Source: Sphingomonas bacterium (GTDB lineage: Bacteria; Pseudomonadota; Alphaproteobacteria; Sphingomonadales; Sphingomonadaceae). Taken from it: 32,224 nt of DNA. The position numbers and the translations under genes were made by a program. The notes beneath the pieces were generated by a model. It saw only the letters and a program-made list of their open reading frames with translations, was not told where the DNA came from and ran no database searches. This document shows positions 1 to 9,186 of this stretch, one piece after another. Each line of letters opens with the position of its first letter. The stretch's first letter is position 1. The stretch lies in assembly GCF_028289855.1 (NCBI RefSeq), contig NZ_JAQGKZ010000031.1:1-32224 (forward strand). The letters are read 5' to 3'.

Positions 1-1385
1 AGACCGGCTGGAACTTCGCCGGCGCGACCTTCCCCGGCGCGCCTTATCCGTTGCTCGGGCATAACGACACGCTCGGCTGGACCAACACCGTCAACCGCCC
101 CGACCTGATCGACGTCTACAAGCTCAAGCTCAACGCGGGCGGGGACCAGTACAGTTATGATGGCCAGTGGCGGCCGCTCGAAAAGCATTTGATCTGGCTG
201 CGGGTCAAATTGTGGGGGCCGTTCGTCCTGCCGGTCCCGAAGTATGTCTATCGCGCGGTCCAGGGTCCGGTGATCGTCAACAAATCGGGTGCCTATGCGG
301 TGCGCTATGGCGGTGCCGACCAGCTCAAGATGGTCGAGGAATATTACCGCCTGACGCGCGCGCGCGATTTCGCCGAGTGGCAGAAAGCGCTGGCGATGCA
401 GGGCATCCCGGCGACCAATTTCCTCTACGCCGACGCCGCGGGCAACATCGCCTATTTCTACAATGCCAGCTTCCCCAACCGTAAGCCCGGGTTCGATTAT
501 TCGGGCGTGCTGCCGGGCGATACGTCGCGCGATTACGCCGCCGGGACGGCGCCGTGGAGCATGGTGCCGCGCAACGTGAACCCGGCGTCGGGCTTCCTGG
601 TCAACGCCAATTCGACGCCGTTTCTGTCGGCCGGGCCGGGGAGCGAGCTGAAGCCGGGCGATTGGTCGCCGTTATTGGGTGTCGAGACCGACACCACCAA
701 CCGCGACAACCGCGCGCTCGAACTGATGGCGGCGACGCCGAAGGTCAGCGCCGACGCGCTCCACGCGATCAAGTTCGACACCGGGGTCAGCCGCAGCGGC
801 TGGACCGGCAAATGGTTCGGCGACCTGCTGGCGGTGGATCCGAAGGGCGACAAGACCTTGGCCGCCGCGGTCGCGGTGCTGCGGCAATGGGACTGGAATG
901 CCGACGGCAAGGGCCCGGCGGATTCGCTCGCGGTGATCCTGATGCGCGTTGGGCAGTCCTGGCATTACCGGCGCCAGCCCGAACCCGATGCGCGCGACGA
1001 ATTGCTCAAGGCGGCGCGTTACTTGAAGGAGCATTTCGGGCGGATCGATGTCCCGCTCGGAACGGTTTTACGGCTGCGGCGCGGCAGTGTCGACTTGCCG
1101 CTGGACGGCGGGCCCGAAATTTTGCGCGCCGCATCGACCTGGGACAACGCGCCCGACGGGCGGCTGGTGGTCAATCACGGCGACAGCTTCGTGATGTTCG
1201 TGACCTGGATGAAGGGGCGGGGGGTCAGCTCGCAGTCGATCCAGCCTTATGGCGCAGCCTCGACCCGCCCGGATTCGGCGCATTATGCCGACCAAGCGAA
1301 GTGGTTCGTCCAGCATCGGCTGAAGCCGGTCCTGTTCTATTCGCGCGATTTGAAAGGCAATATCGAGCGTCTCTATCGTCCTTGA
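1..1385 (+). CDS. Penicillin acylase family protein (partial, 5' end outside window)
   Basis: This is the C-terminal part of an Ntn-hydrolase of the penicillin/acyl-homoserine-lactone acylase family (S45), which cleaves amide bonds of N-acyl substrates, usually in the periplasm. The reading frame is open from base 3 and runs into the window with a family-typical stretch, PGAPYPLLGHNDTLGW, found in the beta subunit shortly after the catalytic serine, so the serine, alpha subunit and signal peptide lie upstream. Further family marks are the NIAYFYNASFPNR region, where the cofactor-like strand order of the beta subunit is recognisable, and LVNANSTPF. About 460 codons are present. The first in-frame start candidate (TTG at 51) lies inside the conserved domain and is not the real start. 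Substrate cannot be told. The gene ends 58 bases before the M16 protease start. Confidence 0.9.
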   Translation, partial: TGWNFAGATFPGAPYPLLGHNDTLGWTNTVNRPDLIDVYKLKLNAGGDQYSYDGQWRPLEKHLIWLRVKLWGPFVLPVPKYVYRAVQGPVIVNKSGAYAVRYGGADQLKMVEEYYRLTRARDFAEWQKALAMQGIPATNFLYADAAGNIAYFYNASFPNRKPGFDYSGVLPGDTSRDYAAGTAPWSMVPRNVNPASGFLVNANSTPFLSAGPGSELKPGDWSPLLGVETDTTNRDNRALELMAATPKVSADALHAIKFDTGVSRSGWTGKWFGDLLAVDPKGDKTLAAAVAVLRQWDWNADGKGPADSLAVILMRVGQSWHYRRQPEPDARDELLKAARYLKEHFGRIDVPLGTVLRLRRGSVDLPLDGGPEILRAASTWDNAPDGRLVVNHGDSFVMFVTWMKGRGVSSQSIQPYGAASTRPDSAHYADQAKWFVQHRLKPVLFYSRDLKGNIERLYRP

Positions 1386-1443
1386 CTTGCCAGCGCCTTT
1401 TCAGCGTCTTAGCCATCGGCATATCCATCGAACGGGGATCATC

Positions 1444-4263
1444 ATGAACGCCAAAATCGTCGCGCTGTCGGGCGCCGCCTTGCTCGCCATCGCCGTGCCC
1501 ACCATCGCGTGGTCGCAGACCGTGCCCCCCGCCGCCCCGGTGGCGACGCTCGCGAAGTCGGTGGACATCCCCTTCACCCAGTTCACGCTCAAGAATGGCC
1601 TCCGCGTCATCGTCCATACCGACCGCAAGGCGCCGATCGTCGCGGTCAGCGTGTGGTACAATGTCGGGTCGAAGATGGAGCCCAAGGGCAAGACCGGCTT
1701 CGCGCATCTGTTCGAGCACCTGATGTTCAACGGCAGCGAGAACGCGCCGGGCGACTTCTTCGTGCCGCTGAAGGATGTCGGCGCGACCGATTTCAACGGC
1801 ACGACCTATTTCGACCGGACCAATTATTTCGAGACGGTGCCGACCCCCGCGCTCGAGCGTGCGCTGTTCCTCGAAAGCGATCGGATGGGCTATCTGACCG
1901 GCGCGATCACCCAGGGCGTGCTCGACGAGCAGCGCGGCGTCGTCCAGAACGAGAAGCGCCAGGACGATAACGAGCCGTACGGCTTGGTCGAATACAAGCA
2001 GCTCGAAGGGCTGTTCCCCGCCGGCCACCCCTATGCGCACTCGACGATCGGTTCGATGGCGGACCTCGACGCCGCCAGCCTGGCCGACGTCAAGAACTGG
2101 TTCACGACGCGCTATGGCCCGAACAACGCGGTGCTGGTGCTGGCGGGCGACATCGATGCGGCGGGCGCGAAGACGCTCGTGGAAAAGTATTTCGGCGGTA
2201 TTCCGGCCGGGCCCAAGACCGTGCTGCCCGCCGCGCCTGTCCCGACACTGGCAGCGGCCAAGTACGAAACCATCAAGGATCGCGTTTCCGCCACGCGGCT
2301 GACGCGGTCGTGGGCGGTGCCGGGGCTCAACGATCCCGACAGCACCGGGCTCGATGTCGCGGCCGGGCTGCTCGGCGGAGGTGCGAGCTCGCTGCTGTAC
2401 GACACGCTGGTCCGCAAGGAAGCGCTGGCGGTGCGCGTCCGCGCGAGCAATCAGAGCTTCAGCCAGGTCGGCATCTTCGAGGTCAGCGTCGATGTGCGGC
2501 CGGGTGTCGATCCCGCGGTCGTCGCCAAGCGGCTCGACGCGATCATGGCCGCGTTCCTCGCGGCCGGCCCAACCGCCGATGAGGTGCAGCGGTACCAGGT
2601 GGCGTCGATCAGCGCGCGGATGAAGGGGCTGGAAGCGGTCGGCGGGTTCGGCGGCAAGGCGGTCGCGCTGGCGTCGGGCGCGCTCTATTCGAACGATCCG
2701 GCCTTCTACAAAAAGGAGATGGCCGAACTCGCCGCCGAGACTCCGGCGAAGGTCAAGGCGGTCGCCGCCAAGTGGCTCAGCCGCCCGGTCTATGGCCTCG
2801 ACATCGTCCCCGGCCCGCGCGACGCCTATGTCGATGCGGCGGCGCCCGCCGCCAAGCCAGTCAAGGCGGCCGATGACGTGCCCGTCAAGGGCACGCGCGG
2901 CGGCATCCCGACCTCCGGGTCGATCGCGAACCTGACCTTTCCGGGCGTCCAGCGCGCCAAGCTCGCGAATGGCATGACGCTGGTCTACGCGCAACGCACC
3001 GCGACCCCGGTGACGCGCGTCGTGATGAGCTTCGACGCCGGTGTCGCCGCCGACGTGCCGACCGCGCTCGGCACGCAATCGTTGACGGTGTCGGCGATGA
3101 GCGCCGGCACGACGAGCCTCGACTCGCTGCAATACGCCCAGGCGCGCGAGCGGATCGGCGCGGATATCGGCGGCGGGATCGACACCGACCGCACCGCGTT
3201 CAGCCTCGACGTGCCCAGCGCGAATCTGACGCCGGGCATCGCATTGTTCGCCGATGTGCTGCGCAACCCGGCCTTCACGCCGAGCGAGGTCGAGCGGCAG
3301 AAGAACCAGCAGCTCGCCGCCATCGGCGCCGAGCTGACCAACGCCAATGCGCTCGCCGGCCGCGCGGTCGCGCCGCTGATCTATGGTCCGGCGTCGCCCT
3401 ATGCCAAATTATTCGGCGGCGGCGATCGCAACGCGGTGGCCAAGCTGACCCGCGATGACCTGATCGCGTTCCGCCAGGCCTGGCTGCGCCCCGACAAGGC
3501 GACGATGTTCGTGGTCAGCGACCGCCCGCTTGCCGAGGTCAAGGCCGCGCTCGATGCGAAGTTCGGCGACTGGCAGGCTACCGGCGCGGGCGGCACCAAG
3601 GGCGATCTGGCCGCGACCGCGCCCGCGGCGCCGAAGATCGTTCTGGTCGATCGCCCCGATTCACCGCAATCGGTGATCGTCGGCGCAGTTCCCACGAATT
3701 TGGTCGGGACCGACGAATTGCTGCCGGTCAACGCCGCCAACGACGGGCTCGGCGGCGGTTTCCTCGGTCGCATCAACATGGACCTGCGTGAGGGCAAGCA
3801 TTGGTCGTATGGCGCCGGTGCCCGTTTCCAGCGTTCCGCCGGGGCGACGCCTTATATCATCTCGACCGGGGTGCAGGCCGACCGTACCGGCGATTCGATC
3901 GTCGCGATGATCGGCGACATCGGCGGCTATGTCGGCGCGCAGCCGATGACTCAGGTCGAGTACGACCGCGCCATCGCGGGCGCGATCCGGTCGTTGCCGG
4001 GCAGCTTCGAGACCTCGCGGTCGGTGCTCGGCGCGATGCAGTCGAATATTTTGTACAAGCGGCCCGACGATTATTACACGACCGTCGCGGCGCGGTATCG
4101 CGCGCTGACCTTGCCCCAACTCCGTAGCGTCATCGCGCAAAGCATCGACCCCAAACGGATCATCTGGATCGTGGTCGGCGACGCCAAGACGGTGCGCCCA
4201 CAGCTTGACAAGATCGGCCTGCCTGTCGAGGTCGTCCCCGCGGCGTCGCTCGGCGCGCGCTAA
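1444..4263 (+). CDS. M16 family zinc metallopeptidase, two-domain, secreted
   Basis: A 939-residue pitrilysin-type (M16) peptidase. The inverted zinc motif HLFEH is at residues 88-92, and the third ligand is probably the Glu near 170 in QNEKRQ. The N terminus is a Sec signal peptide (MNAKIVALSG then a hydrophobic run to WSQ), so the enzyme should be periplasmic. The start at ATG 1444 is chosen because it begins the signal peptide; the frame is open 19 codons further up, but that extension is not signal-like. A second M16 unit starts near residue 510 (LANGMTLVYA) and lacks HxxEH, as in the usual active/inactive pair forming the clamshell. It probably degrades peptides or misfolded proteins; the substrate is unknown. 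It is followed after 21 bases by a small gene and may be cotranscribed with it. Confidence 0.93.
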   Translation: MNAKIVALSGAALLAIAVPTIAWSQTVPPAAPVATLAKSVDIPFTQFTLKNGLRVIVHTDRKAPIVAVSVWYNVGSKMEPKGKTGFAHLFEHLMFNGSENAPGDFFVPLKDVGATDFNGTTYFDRTNYFETVPTPALERALFLESDRMGYLTGAITQGVLDEQRGVVQNEKRQDDNEPYGLVEYKQLEGLFPAGHPYAHSTIGSMADLDAASLADVKNWFTTRYGPNNAVLVLAGDIDAAGAKTLVEKYFGGIPAGPKTVLPAAPVPTLAAAKYETIKDRVSATRLTRSWAVPGLNDPDSTGLDVAAGLLGGGASSLLYDTLVRKEALAVRVRASNQSFSQVGIFEVSVDVRPGVDPAVVAKRLDAIMAAFLAAGPTADEVQRYQVASISARMKGLEAVGGFGGKAVALASGALYSNDPAFYKKEMAELAAETPAKVKAVAAKWLSRPVYGLDIVPGPRDAYVDAAAPAAKPVKAADDVPVKGTRGGIPTSGSIANLTFPGVQRAKLANGMTLVYAQRTATPVTRVVMSFDAGVAADVPTALGTQSLTVSAMSAGTTSLDSLQYAQARERIGADIGGGIDTDRTAFSLDVPSANLTPGIALFADVLRNPAFTPSEVERQKNQQLAAIGAELTNANALAGRAVAPLIYGPASPYAKLFGGGDRNAVAKLTRDDLIAFRQAWLRPDKATMFVVSDRPLAEVKAALDAKFGDWQATGAGGTKGDLAATAPAAPKIVLVDRPDSPQSVIVGAVPTNLVGTDELLPVNAANDGLGGGFLGRINMDLREGKHWSYGAGARFQRSAGATPYIISTGVQADRTGDSIVAMIGDIGGYVGAQPMTQVEYDRAIAGAIRSLPGSFETSRSVLGAMQSNILYKRPDDYYTTVAARYRALTLPQLRSVIAQSIDPKRIIWIVVGDAKTVRPQLDKIGLPVEVVPAASLGAR

Positions 4264-4284
4264 AAGGGATTCGGGAGAGAAGAA

Positions 4285-4584
4285 ATGGCAGTCGACGGCA
4301 CCTATGAAACGGTCGTGAAGTCGCCGATGGGCGACCAGAAGGCGACGCTGACAGTGAACAGCAACGGCAGCACCTGGACCGGCACCCAGGCTGGCGCGAT
4401 GGGCACCGCAGAGATCACCGACGGCACGGTCGACGGCAACACGATCAAATGGTCGATGTCGATCACCGTGCCGATGCCGATGACGCTGACCAACGAAGCG
4501 ACGGTCGATGGCGACACGATCACCGGGACGGTGACCGCGGGCGCGTTCGGCAGCTTCCCGCTGACGGGAACGCGGGTCGGCTGA
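4285..4584 (+). CDS. Small conserved-looking hypothetical protein, beta-rich
   Basis: A 99-residue protein with no signal peptide or membrane segment. The sequence is rich in Thr, Gly and Val, with alternating short strands such as TVDGNTIKW and ATVDGDTITG, which look like an internal repeat of a beta-sandwich or lipocalin-like fold. No function recognised. The start is well supported by a strong purine-rich ribosome binding site (GGGAGAGAAG) just before ATG 4285. It lies 21 bases after the M16 protease and is followed by a clear intrinsic terminator, so it is probably the last gene of that transcript. Confidence 0.75.
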   Translation: MAVDGTYETVVKSPMGDQKATLTVNSNGSTWTGTQAGAMGTAEITDGTVDGNTIKWSMSITVPMPMTLTNEATVDGDTITGTVTAGAFGSFPLTGTRVG

Positions 4585-4606
4585 GCGCAGCTTCGTATGA
4601 CATGAA

Positions 4607-4645
4607 AAGGGCCCGCTTCGTTTCACGCGAGGCGGGTCTTTTTCT
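4607..4645 (+). terminator. Rho-independent terminator after the M16 operon
   Basis: The arms at 4611-4620 and 4628-4637 pair over 10 bp (two G-U pairs), with a 7-base loop, followed by CTTTTTCTT. Four A residues precede the left arm, so weak termination in the opposite direction is also possible, but purK (minus strand) already ends at 4743. Confidence 0.8.
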
Positions 4646-4648
4646 TAT

Positions 4649-4736
4649 CGTCACCCCGGACTTGTTCCGGGGTCCAACGCGCCTCAAGCCGCATGCCATG
4701 CGGATGGTTGGATGCCGGAACACGTCCGGCATGACG
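4649..4736. repeat. Intergenic palindromic repeat, family A copy 1
   Basis: Two 28-base arms (4649-4676 and 4709-4736) form an imperfect inverted repeat; the left begins CGTCACCCCGGACTTG and the right ends CCGGCATGACG. The spacer contains a smaller hairpin (CCGCATG/CATGCGG). It sits between the convergent ends of the 99-aa gene and purK. A second member of the same family is at 12615-12707, also at a convergent junction. It resembles REP/BIME-type elements known in many proteobacteria. Confidence 0.8.
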
Positions 4737-4742
4737 GTTTGA

Positions 4743-5819
4743 TTAGAGGTCGCGCTTGAGTCGCGTGACGTGGCCCATCTTTCGGCCAGGCCGCGCGTCG
4801 CCTTTGCCGTACAGGTGCAAGTGCGCGCCGGGCTCGGCGAGGATTGCGACCCAATCGTCGGCGGCGTGGCCGATCAGATTTTGCATCTCGACAGCCGGTG
4901 CGGTCAGCGCGGTGTCGCCGAGCGGCAGGCCGCAGATCGCGCGGATGTGGTTTTCGAACTGGGAGCAGACCGCGCCTTCGATCGTCCAATGCCCCGAATT
5001 GTGCACGCGTGGTGCAAGCTCGTTGAGCACCGGGCCGCCGGCGGTGGCGAAGAATTCGCACGTCAGCACACCGACATAATCGAGCGTGTCGGCGATCCGC
5101 CCGGTCAGCGCGGCGGCGACGCCCCATTGCGCGGCGATCTCGGCGGGGGCGGGGAGCGACGAGGTGGCGAGGATGCCGTCGGTGTGCCGGTTCCACGGCG
5201 GCGGATAGCTGACCATCGCGCCTTCGGCGCCGCGCGCGAGGATGATCGAGAATTCGTGGGTGAAATCGACCACGCCTTCGAGGATCGCGGGGCGCTGGCC
5301 GATGTCGCGCCATGCGGCATCGGCGTCGGCGGCGGATTCGATCCGCACTTGCCCCTTGCCGTCATAGCCGAGCCGCAACGTCTTGAGGATCGCCGGCGCG
5401 CCGATCTCGGCCAGCGCCGCCTGCAGTTCGTCGAGGCTCGCCACGCGCCGCCACGGCGCGGTGCGCCCGCCGATGCCGTCGATGAACGCCTTCTCGCTCG
5501 CGCGGTCCTGCGCGATCGCCAGCGCGGCGGGGGCGGGGTGGACGGGCACTTTGGTCGAGAGATAATCGACCGGCTCGATCGCGATATTCTCGAACTCGTA
5601 GGTCACGACGTCGCACTTCGCCGCCATCTCGTCGAGCACGATGCGGCTGTGATAATCGGCGCGGGTGAAGCTCGACGCCGATTGCGCCGCGACGCTTTCG
5701 GCATCGGGCGCGAGGACATGGGTGTGATAGCCGAGTTGCGCCGCGGCGCTCGCCAACATCCGCCCGAGTTGGCCGCCACCCAGAATGCCGATCGTCGATC
5801 CGGGCGGAAGCATCGTCAT
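4743..5819 (-). CDS. purK: N5-carboxyaminoimidazole ribonucleotide synthase PurK
   Basis: PurK is a cytosolic ATP-grasp enzyme of purine biosynthesis that converts AIR, bicarbonate and ATP to N5-CAIR. The 358-residue protein has the N-terminal [12 protein letters not shown] nucleotide-fold motif (about 11-22), YEFENI (74-79), and the ATP-grasp loop GYDGKGQ (151-157). Length and order match the family. The start at 5819 is chosen because its ATG overlaps the purE stop as ATGA; the frame is open 14 codons further, but that extension lies inside purE and is Arg/Asp-rich. It is the second gene of a purE-purK operon, the usual pairing, and its product is the substrate of PurE. Confidence 0.97.
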   Translation of the reverse strand: MTMLPPGSTIGILGGGQLGRMLASAAAQLGYHTHVLAPDAESVAAQSASSFTRADYHSRIVLDEMAAKCDVVTYEFENIAIEPVDYLSTKVPVHPAPAALAIAQDRASEKAFIDGIGGRTAPWRRVASLDELQAALAEIGAPAILKTLRLGYDGKGQVRIESAADADAAWRDIGQRPAILEGVVDFTHEFSIILARGAEGAMVSYPPPWNRHTDGILATSSLPAPAEIAAQWGVAAALTGRIADTLDYVGVLTCEFFATAGGPVLNELAPRVHNSGHWTIEGAVCSQFENHIRAICGLPLGDTALTAPAVEMQNLIGHAADDWVAILAEPGAHLHLYGKGDARPGRKMGHVTRLKRDL

Positions 5820-6295
5820 TCGGGGTCGGTCGCGACGCTGTCGGTCTGTTTCGCGCGCCACGCCTTGAGCCGCTCGGTCAGCGCGGGGTCCGAGGTCGCT
5901 AGGATCGCAGCTGCGAGCAGCCCGGCGTTGATCGCCCCGGGCTTGCCGATCGCGAGCGTGCCGACGGGTACCCCACCGGGCATCTGGACGATCGAATAGA
6001 GGCTGTCGGCGCCCTTCAGCGCCTTCGATTCGACCGGCACGCCGAGCACCGGGAGGTGCGTCATCGACGCCGCCATGCCGGGCAGATGAGCCGCGCCGCC
6101 TGCGCCGGCAATAATGACCTTGAGCCCGCGATCGGCGGCCCCGGTCGCGTAATCGTACAGCCGCTGCGGCGTGCGATGCGCCGACACCACTTTGGTTTCG
6201 TGCGGCACGCCCAGTTCGGTCAGCGCATCGGCGGCGTGGCGCATCGTCTCCCAGTCGGAGGTGCTGCCCATGATGATGCCGACCAGCGGTTCCAT
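5816..6295 (-). CDS. purE: N5-CAIR mutase PurE (class I)
   Basis: PurE moves the carboxylate of N5-CAIR to carbon 4, giving CAIR in purine biosynthesis. The 159-residue protein shows the class I marks: IIMGSTSDW at 7-15, SAHRTP at 37-42 with the catalytic His, and the glycine-rich [11 protein letters not shown] at 62-72. Length is normal. It overlaps purK by 4 bases, and class I PurE works with PurK, so the pair is coherent. A plausible promoter (TTGCCC, 17-bp spacer, TAACGC) ends only 6 bases before the ATG, suggesting a leaderless mRNA. Confidence 0.97.
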   Translation of the reverse strand: MEPLVGIIMGSTSDWETMRHAADALTELGVPHETKVVSAHRTPQRLYDYATGAADRGLKVIIAGAGGAAHLPGMAASMTHLPVLGVPVESKALKGADSLYSIVQMPGGVPVGTLAIGKPGAINAGLLAAAILATSDPALTERLKAWRAKQTDSVATDPE

Positions 6296-6301
6296 CGCGG
6301 C

Positions 6302-6330
6302 GCGTTAGCGGTCGGGACCGCGAAGGGCAA
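6302..6330 (-). promoter_or_regulatory. Putative purEK promoter (leaderless arrangement)
   Basis: Read on the minus strand, TTGCCC (6330-6325) and TAACGC (6307-6302) are separated by 17 bp, and the -10 box ends 6 bases before the purE ATG. Transcription would then start at or within a base or two of the A of the start codon. No Shine-Dalgarno sequence is visible. Inference from sequence only. Confidence 0.45.
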
Positions 6331-6367
6331 CTGGCGCGCGCGCGCGTGAGGCCTTAGGATCGCGAGC

Positions 6368-7327
6368 ATGAGCGAAGAGAAATCGAACACGAAACGCAAC
6401 AGCGCGCTGCTGGGACTGGCGGCGATCGTGGCCGTCGCGGGATCGGGCGTGGCAATCGCGCGCACGGTGCGCGCGAGGGTCGATCGCGGGCGGCGCGACC
6501 GGGGGCTGTCGTTCGGCACCGCGCGCGTCCACGGCGCGGTGCTGCATTTCGCGCGGAGCGGGCGCGGGCCGGCGCTGATCCTGCTCCACGGCTTCCCGCA
6601 GGACTGGAGCGAGTGGCGCCCGATCATCGGCCGGCTGGCGCGGCGCTATACCGTCGTCGCGGTCGATCTCCGCGGGATCGGCCAGTCGACCGCCGGGTCG
6701 AACCGGTTCGACGCCGCGACGATGGCGGCCGACGTCCACGAACTCGCCGCCGCGCTCAAGCTCGACCGGCCATACGTCGTCGGGCACGATCTCGGCGGGA
6801 TGGTCGCGCATGCCTATGCCCGGCTGTTCCCGAAGGATCTGCGCGGCGCGATGATCCTCGATGTGCCGGTACCCGGGCTCGACGGCTGGGACGACGCGGT
6901 GAGCGGGTCGGGGGCGTGGCACGTCGGGTTCCTGCAGACGCCCGACCTGCCCGAGACGATCGTCGCGGGGCGACACGCCGCGTTCCTCGGCCACTTCCTC
7001 GCCATGGGGGACCATTCGGACGAGCAGATCGCCGAGGCGCTCAAGGGCTATGCATCGCCCGCGCAATTCCACGCCGCGTGCGAGATGTACCGCGCGTTTC
7101 CCGACAATGCGGCGTTCGGGGAAGAAAAGCGCGGGCTCAACGATGTCCCGGTCGTCTACGGTACCGGCGACGGCTCGCCCTTCGCGGGTCTCGCCGACCG
7201 CATCGTCGCCGCGCTCAAGGATAGCGGCTTCACCGACGTGACGCCCGCGACGGTGCCCAACGCGGTGCACTACCTTGTCGCTGACAATCCCGATGGCGTC
7301 GCGGCACTAATCGAGCAGCACGCCTAA
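6368..7327 (+). CDS. Alpha/beta hydrolase, epoxide-hydrolase-like, membrane-anchored
   Basis: A 319-residue alpha/beta hydrolase. HGFP at 74-77 forms the oxyanion hole, and the nucleophile elbow GHDLGG (139-144) carries Asp141, not Ser, as in epoxide hydrolases and haloalkane dehalogenases. The catalytic His is probably His301 (AVHYLVAD). Residues 12-31 are a hydrophobic N-terminal segment followed by an Arg-rich run, consistent with a signal anchor. The substrate could be an epoxide, a haloalkane or a haloacetate; the sequence does not decide. It is divergent from purE, and its 3' end overlaps the oppositely transcribed DUF4242 gene by 4 bases. Confidence 0.85.
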   Translation: MSEEKSNTKRNSALLGLAAIVAVAGSGVAIARTVRARVDRGRRDRGLSFGTARVHGAVLHFARSGRGPALILLHGFPQDWSEWRPIIGRLARRYTVVAVDLRGIGQSTAGSNRFDAATMAADVHELAAALKLDRPYVVGHDLGGMVAHAYARLFPKDLRGAMILDVPVPGLDGWDDAVSGSGAWHVGFLQTPDLPETIVAGRHAAFLGHFLAMGDHSDEQIAEALKGYASPAQFHAACEMYRAFPDNAAFGEEKRGLNDVPVVYGTGDGSPFAGLADRIVAALKDSGFTDVTPATVPNAVHYLVADNPDGVAALIEQHA

Positions 7328-7596
7328 TCCGCCGTCGTCGGATCGATCACGTTGCGCACTTCGGAAATCGAATTGGCCGGGAAGCCGGCGGTTTCGGCAT
7401 GCTGCCTGATCAGGTCGGCCGACGGCGCGCGATAGATGCAATAGATCTTGTCGTCGGTTACGTAGCTGTGCACCCATTGGATGTCGGGGCCGAGGTCGCG
7501 CAGCACGTTGCACGAGGTTTGCGACGCGCCCTTCAGGTCCGCGGCGCTGGCCCCGCCGATCCCCGGCATGTCCCGTTCGATGACGAATTGCGGCAT
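7324..7596 (-). CDS. DUF4242 family protein (nickel-binding-like)
   Basis: A 90-residue protein matching the DUF4242 family in pattern: MPQFVIERDMPG at the start, GPDIQWVHSYV, DDKIYCIYRAP and the terminal EVRNVIDPTTAD. Family members fold as ferredoxin-like dimers, and some have been described as nickel-binding; a role here is unknown. There is no signal peptide. The start has a clear Shine-Dalgarno sequence (AGGAGA). Its 3' end overlaps the convergent hydrolase stop by 4 bases; it lies 64 bases downstream of gpmA and may share its transcript. Confidence 0.82.
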   Translation of the reverse strand: MPQFVIERDMPGIGGASAADLKGASQTSCNVLRDLGPDIQWVHSYVTDDKIYCIYRAPSADLIRQHAETAGFPANSISEVRNVIDPTTAD

Positions 7597-7660
7597 GGCG
7601 ATTCTCCTTCGCGGGATTGGTGCGTCGGGCGAAGGCGAAATTATTGGACGGAAACGACCC

Positions 7661-8347
7661 TCAACGCTCGCTCAGATAATAGCGGTCGGTCGCCGCCAAA
7701 TTGTCGTCCAGCTCGTACACGATCGGCTGCCCGGTCGGAATTTCCAGGCTGGTGATCTCGTCGTCGGGGATGCCCGACAGATGCTTGACCAGAGCGCGGA
7801 GCGAATTGCCGTGCGCGGAAATCAGCACGCGCTGGCCGTCCGTGAGCGCGGGGGCGATCCGGCCGTCCCAATAAGGCAGGACGCGCGCGATCGTGTCCTT
7901 CAGACTCTCGGTCGCCGGGATCGCGATGCCCGCATACCGCCGGTCCTTCGACAGATCGTACTCGCTTCCGGCCTCCAGCGGCGGCGGCGGGATGTCGAAG
8001 CTGCGGCGCCAGATGTGGACCTGATCGTCGCCATGCTTCGCCGCGGTCTCCGCTTTGTTGAGCCCGGTCAGCCCGCCATAGTGCCGCTCGTTGAGCCGCC
8101 AGTCCTTCTCGACCGGCAGCCACAGCCGCCCCATCGCCTCGAGCGCGATGTTCAGCGTCTTGATCGCGCGCGTCTGGAGCGAGGTGAAGCACTGGTCGAA
8201 ATCGAGCCCCTTCGCCGCCATCAACTCGCCCGCGACCCGCGCTTCCTCGGCTCCCTTCGCGGTCACATCGACGTCCCACCAGCCGGTGAAGCGGTTCTCC
8301 AGGTTCCACGCCGACTGGCCGTGGCGGATCAGGACGAGGGTGGGCAT
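7661..8347 (-). CDS. gpmA: 2,3-bisphosphoglycerate-dependent phosphoglycerate mutase
   Basis: A glycolytic enzyme interconverting 3- and 2-phosphoglycerate through a phosphohistidine. The 228-residue protein has [10 protein letters not shown] with His9 as phosphoacceptor, NERHYGGL (86-93, Glu87 as proton donor) and the second His179 in SAHGNSLRA. The length fits dPGM with the usual short C-terminal tail. The start at 8347 places the RHG motif at the standard position; the frame is open well upstream, but that part lies in an inverted repeat and beyond. The Shine-Dalgarno sequence (CGGAG) sits at the outer end of that repeat. Confidence 0.96.
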   Translation of the reverse strand: MPTLVLIRHGQSAWNLENRFTGWWDVDVTAKGAEEARVAGELMAAKGLDFDQCFTSLQTRAIKTLNIALEAMGRLWLPVEKDWRLNERHYGGLTGLNKAETAAKHGDDQVHIWRRSFDIPPPPLEAGSEYDLSKDRRYAGIAIPATESLKDTIARVLPYWDGRIAPALTDGQRVLISAHGNSLRALVKHLSGIPDDEITSLEIPTGQPIVYELDDNLAATDRYYLSER

Positions 8348-8355
8348 CAAGCAAC

Positions 8356-8446
8356 TCCGTTCAGGCTGAGCTTGTCGAAGCCCTGTCTTTTCTTCACCGG
8401 GCGGGTAGAAAAAGAACAGCCCTTCGACAAGCTCAGGGTGAACGGA
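8356..8446. repeat. Intergenic inverted repeat, family B, between gpmA and a divergent hydrolase
   Basis: The arms 8356-8386 and 8416-8446 (31 bases) pair with 27 matches; the core is GAGCTTGTCGAAG on one side and CTTCGACAAGCTC on the other. The middle is pyrimidine-rich then purine-rich (TCTTTTCTT and AGAAAAAGA) and could extend the stem. It occupies almost the whole 106-base space between the divergent starts of gpmA and the dienelactone hydrolase gene. The type is familiar as a dispersed intergenic element of sphingomonads. Confidence 0.85.
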
Positions 8447-8453
8447 GGTTGGG

Positions 8454-9176
8454 ATGATCGTGCGGCAGACCATCGTGTATGACGGCCCCGGCGGCCCGTT
8501 CGAGGGCGTCATGGCGTATGACGACGAGGTCGAAACCGCGCGGCCCGGCGTGCTCGTCGTGCCCAACGTGCTGGGACAGAAGGAAGCCGACAACGTTCAC
8601 GCGGAGAACCTCGCCAAGCTCGGCTATGTCGGCTTCGCCTGCGACGTGTACGGCCAAGGCAAGCGCACCACGCGCGGGTCCGACCAGGGCAAGTATATGG
8701 CCGAGATGCAGGCCGACCGTGCGTTGCTCCGCGACCGGCTGGCGGCGAGTCTGGCGACGCTGAGGAAGTTTCCGTTCGTCGATCCGGCTAGGGTAGCGGC
8801 GTACGGCTATTGCTTCGGCGGCAAGTGCGTCCTCGACATGGCGCGCGCGGGGCTGGATTTTCTCGGCGGGGTCAGCTTCCATGGCGTGTACGACCGCCCA
8901 GGCTACGACAATGTCGTCCCGATCAAGCCCAAGCTGCTGGTCTGCCACGGCTGGGACGACCCGATCGGCCCGGCGGAGTCGGTGGTAGCCTTGGCCAAGG
9001 AACTGACCGATGGCCAGGCTGACTGGCAAATCCACGCTTATGGTGGCGCCGGGCATGCCTTCACCGATGTGGACCTGAAAGGTCTGACGATCATGCCGGG
9101 CGTCGGATATGACGAGAAGGCCGACCGGCGGAGCTGGGAAGCGGCGAAGGATTTTCTGGGGGAGTTGTTTGGGTAG
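8454..9176 (+). CDS. Dienelactone hydrolase family protein
   Basis: A 240-residue alpha/beta hydrolase with a cysteine nucleophile: GYCFGG at 118-123 with Cys120, GWDDP (166-170) providing the acid, and His201 in GGAGHAFT. This Cys-Asp-His triad defines the dienelactone hydrolase family, whose founder opens the lactone ring in chlorocatechol degradation. No other aromatic-degradation gene is nearby, so the real substrate is open; many members are general carboxylester hydrolases. There is no signal peptide, so it is cytosolic. GGAGG before ATG 8454 is formed at the end of the inverted repeat. Confidence 0.9.
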   Translation: MIVRQTIVYDGPGGPFEGVMAYDDEVETARPGVLVVPNVLGQKEADNVHAENLAKLGYVGFACDVYGQGKRTTRGSDQGKYMAEMQADRALLRDRLAASLATLRKFPFVDPARVAAYGYCFGGKCVLDMARAGLDFLGGVSFHGVYDRPGYDNVVPIKPKLLVCHGWDDPIGPAESVVALAKELTDGQADWQIHAYGGAGHAFTDVDLKGLTIMPGVGYDEKADRRSWEAAKDFLGELFG

Positions 9177-9186
9177 CTCCTCGCGG

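Noticed and set aside
1225..3132. A 635-codon open frame on the minus strand across the acylase end and the M16 gene
   Set aside because: Arg/His/Asp-rich translation typical of the antisense frame of high-GC genes; no domain, and the plus-strand M16 protein is certain.
4770..5999. A 409-codon plus-strand open frame opposite purK/purE
   Set aside because: Shadow of purEK; no conserved motif.
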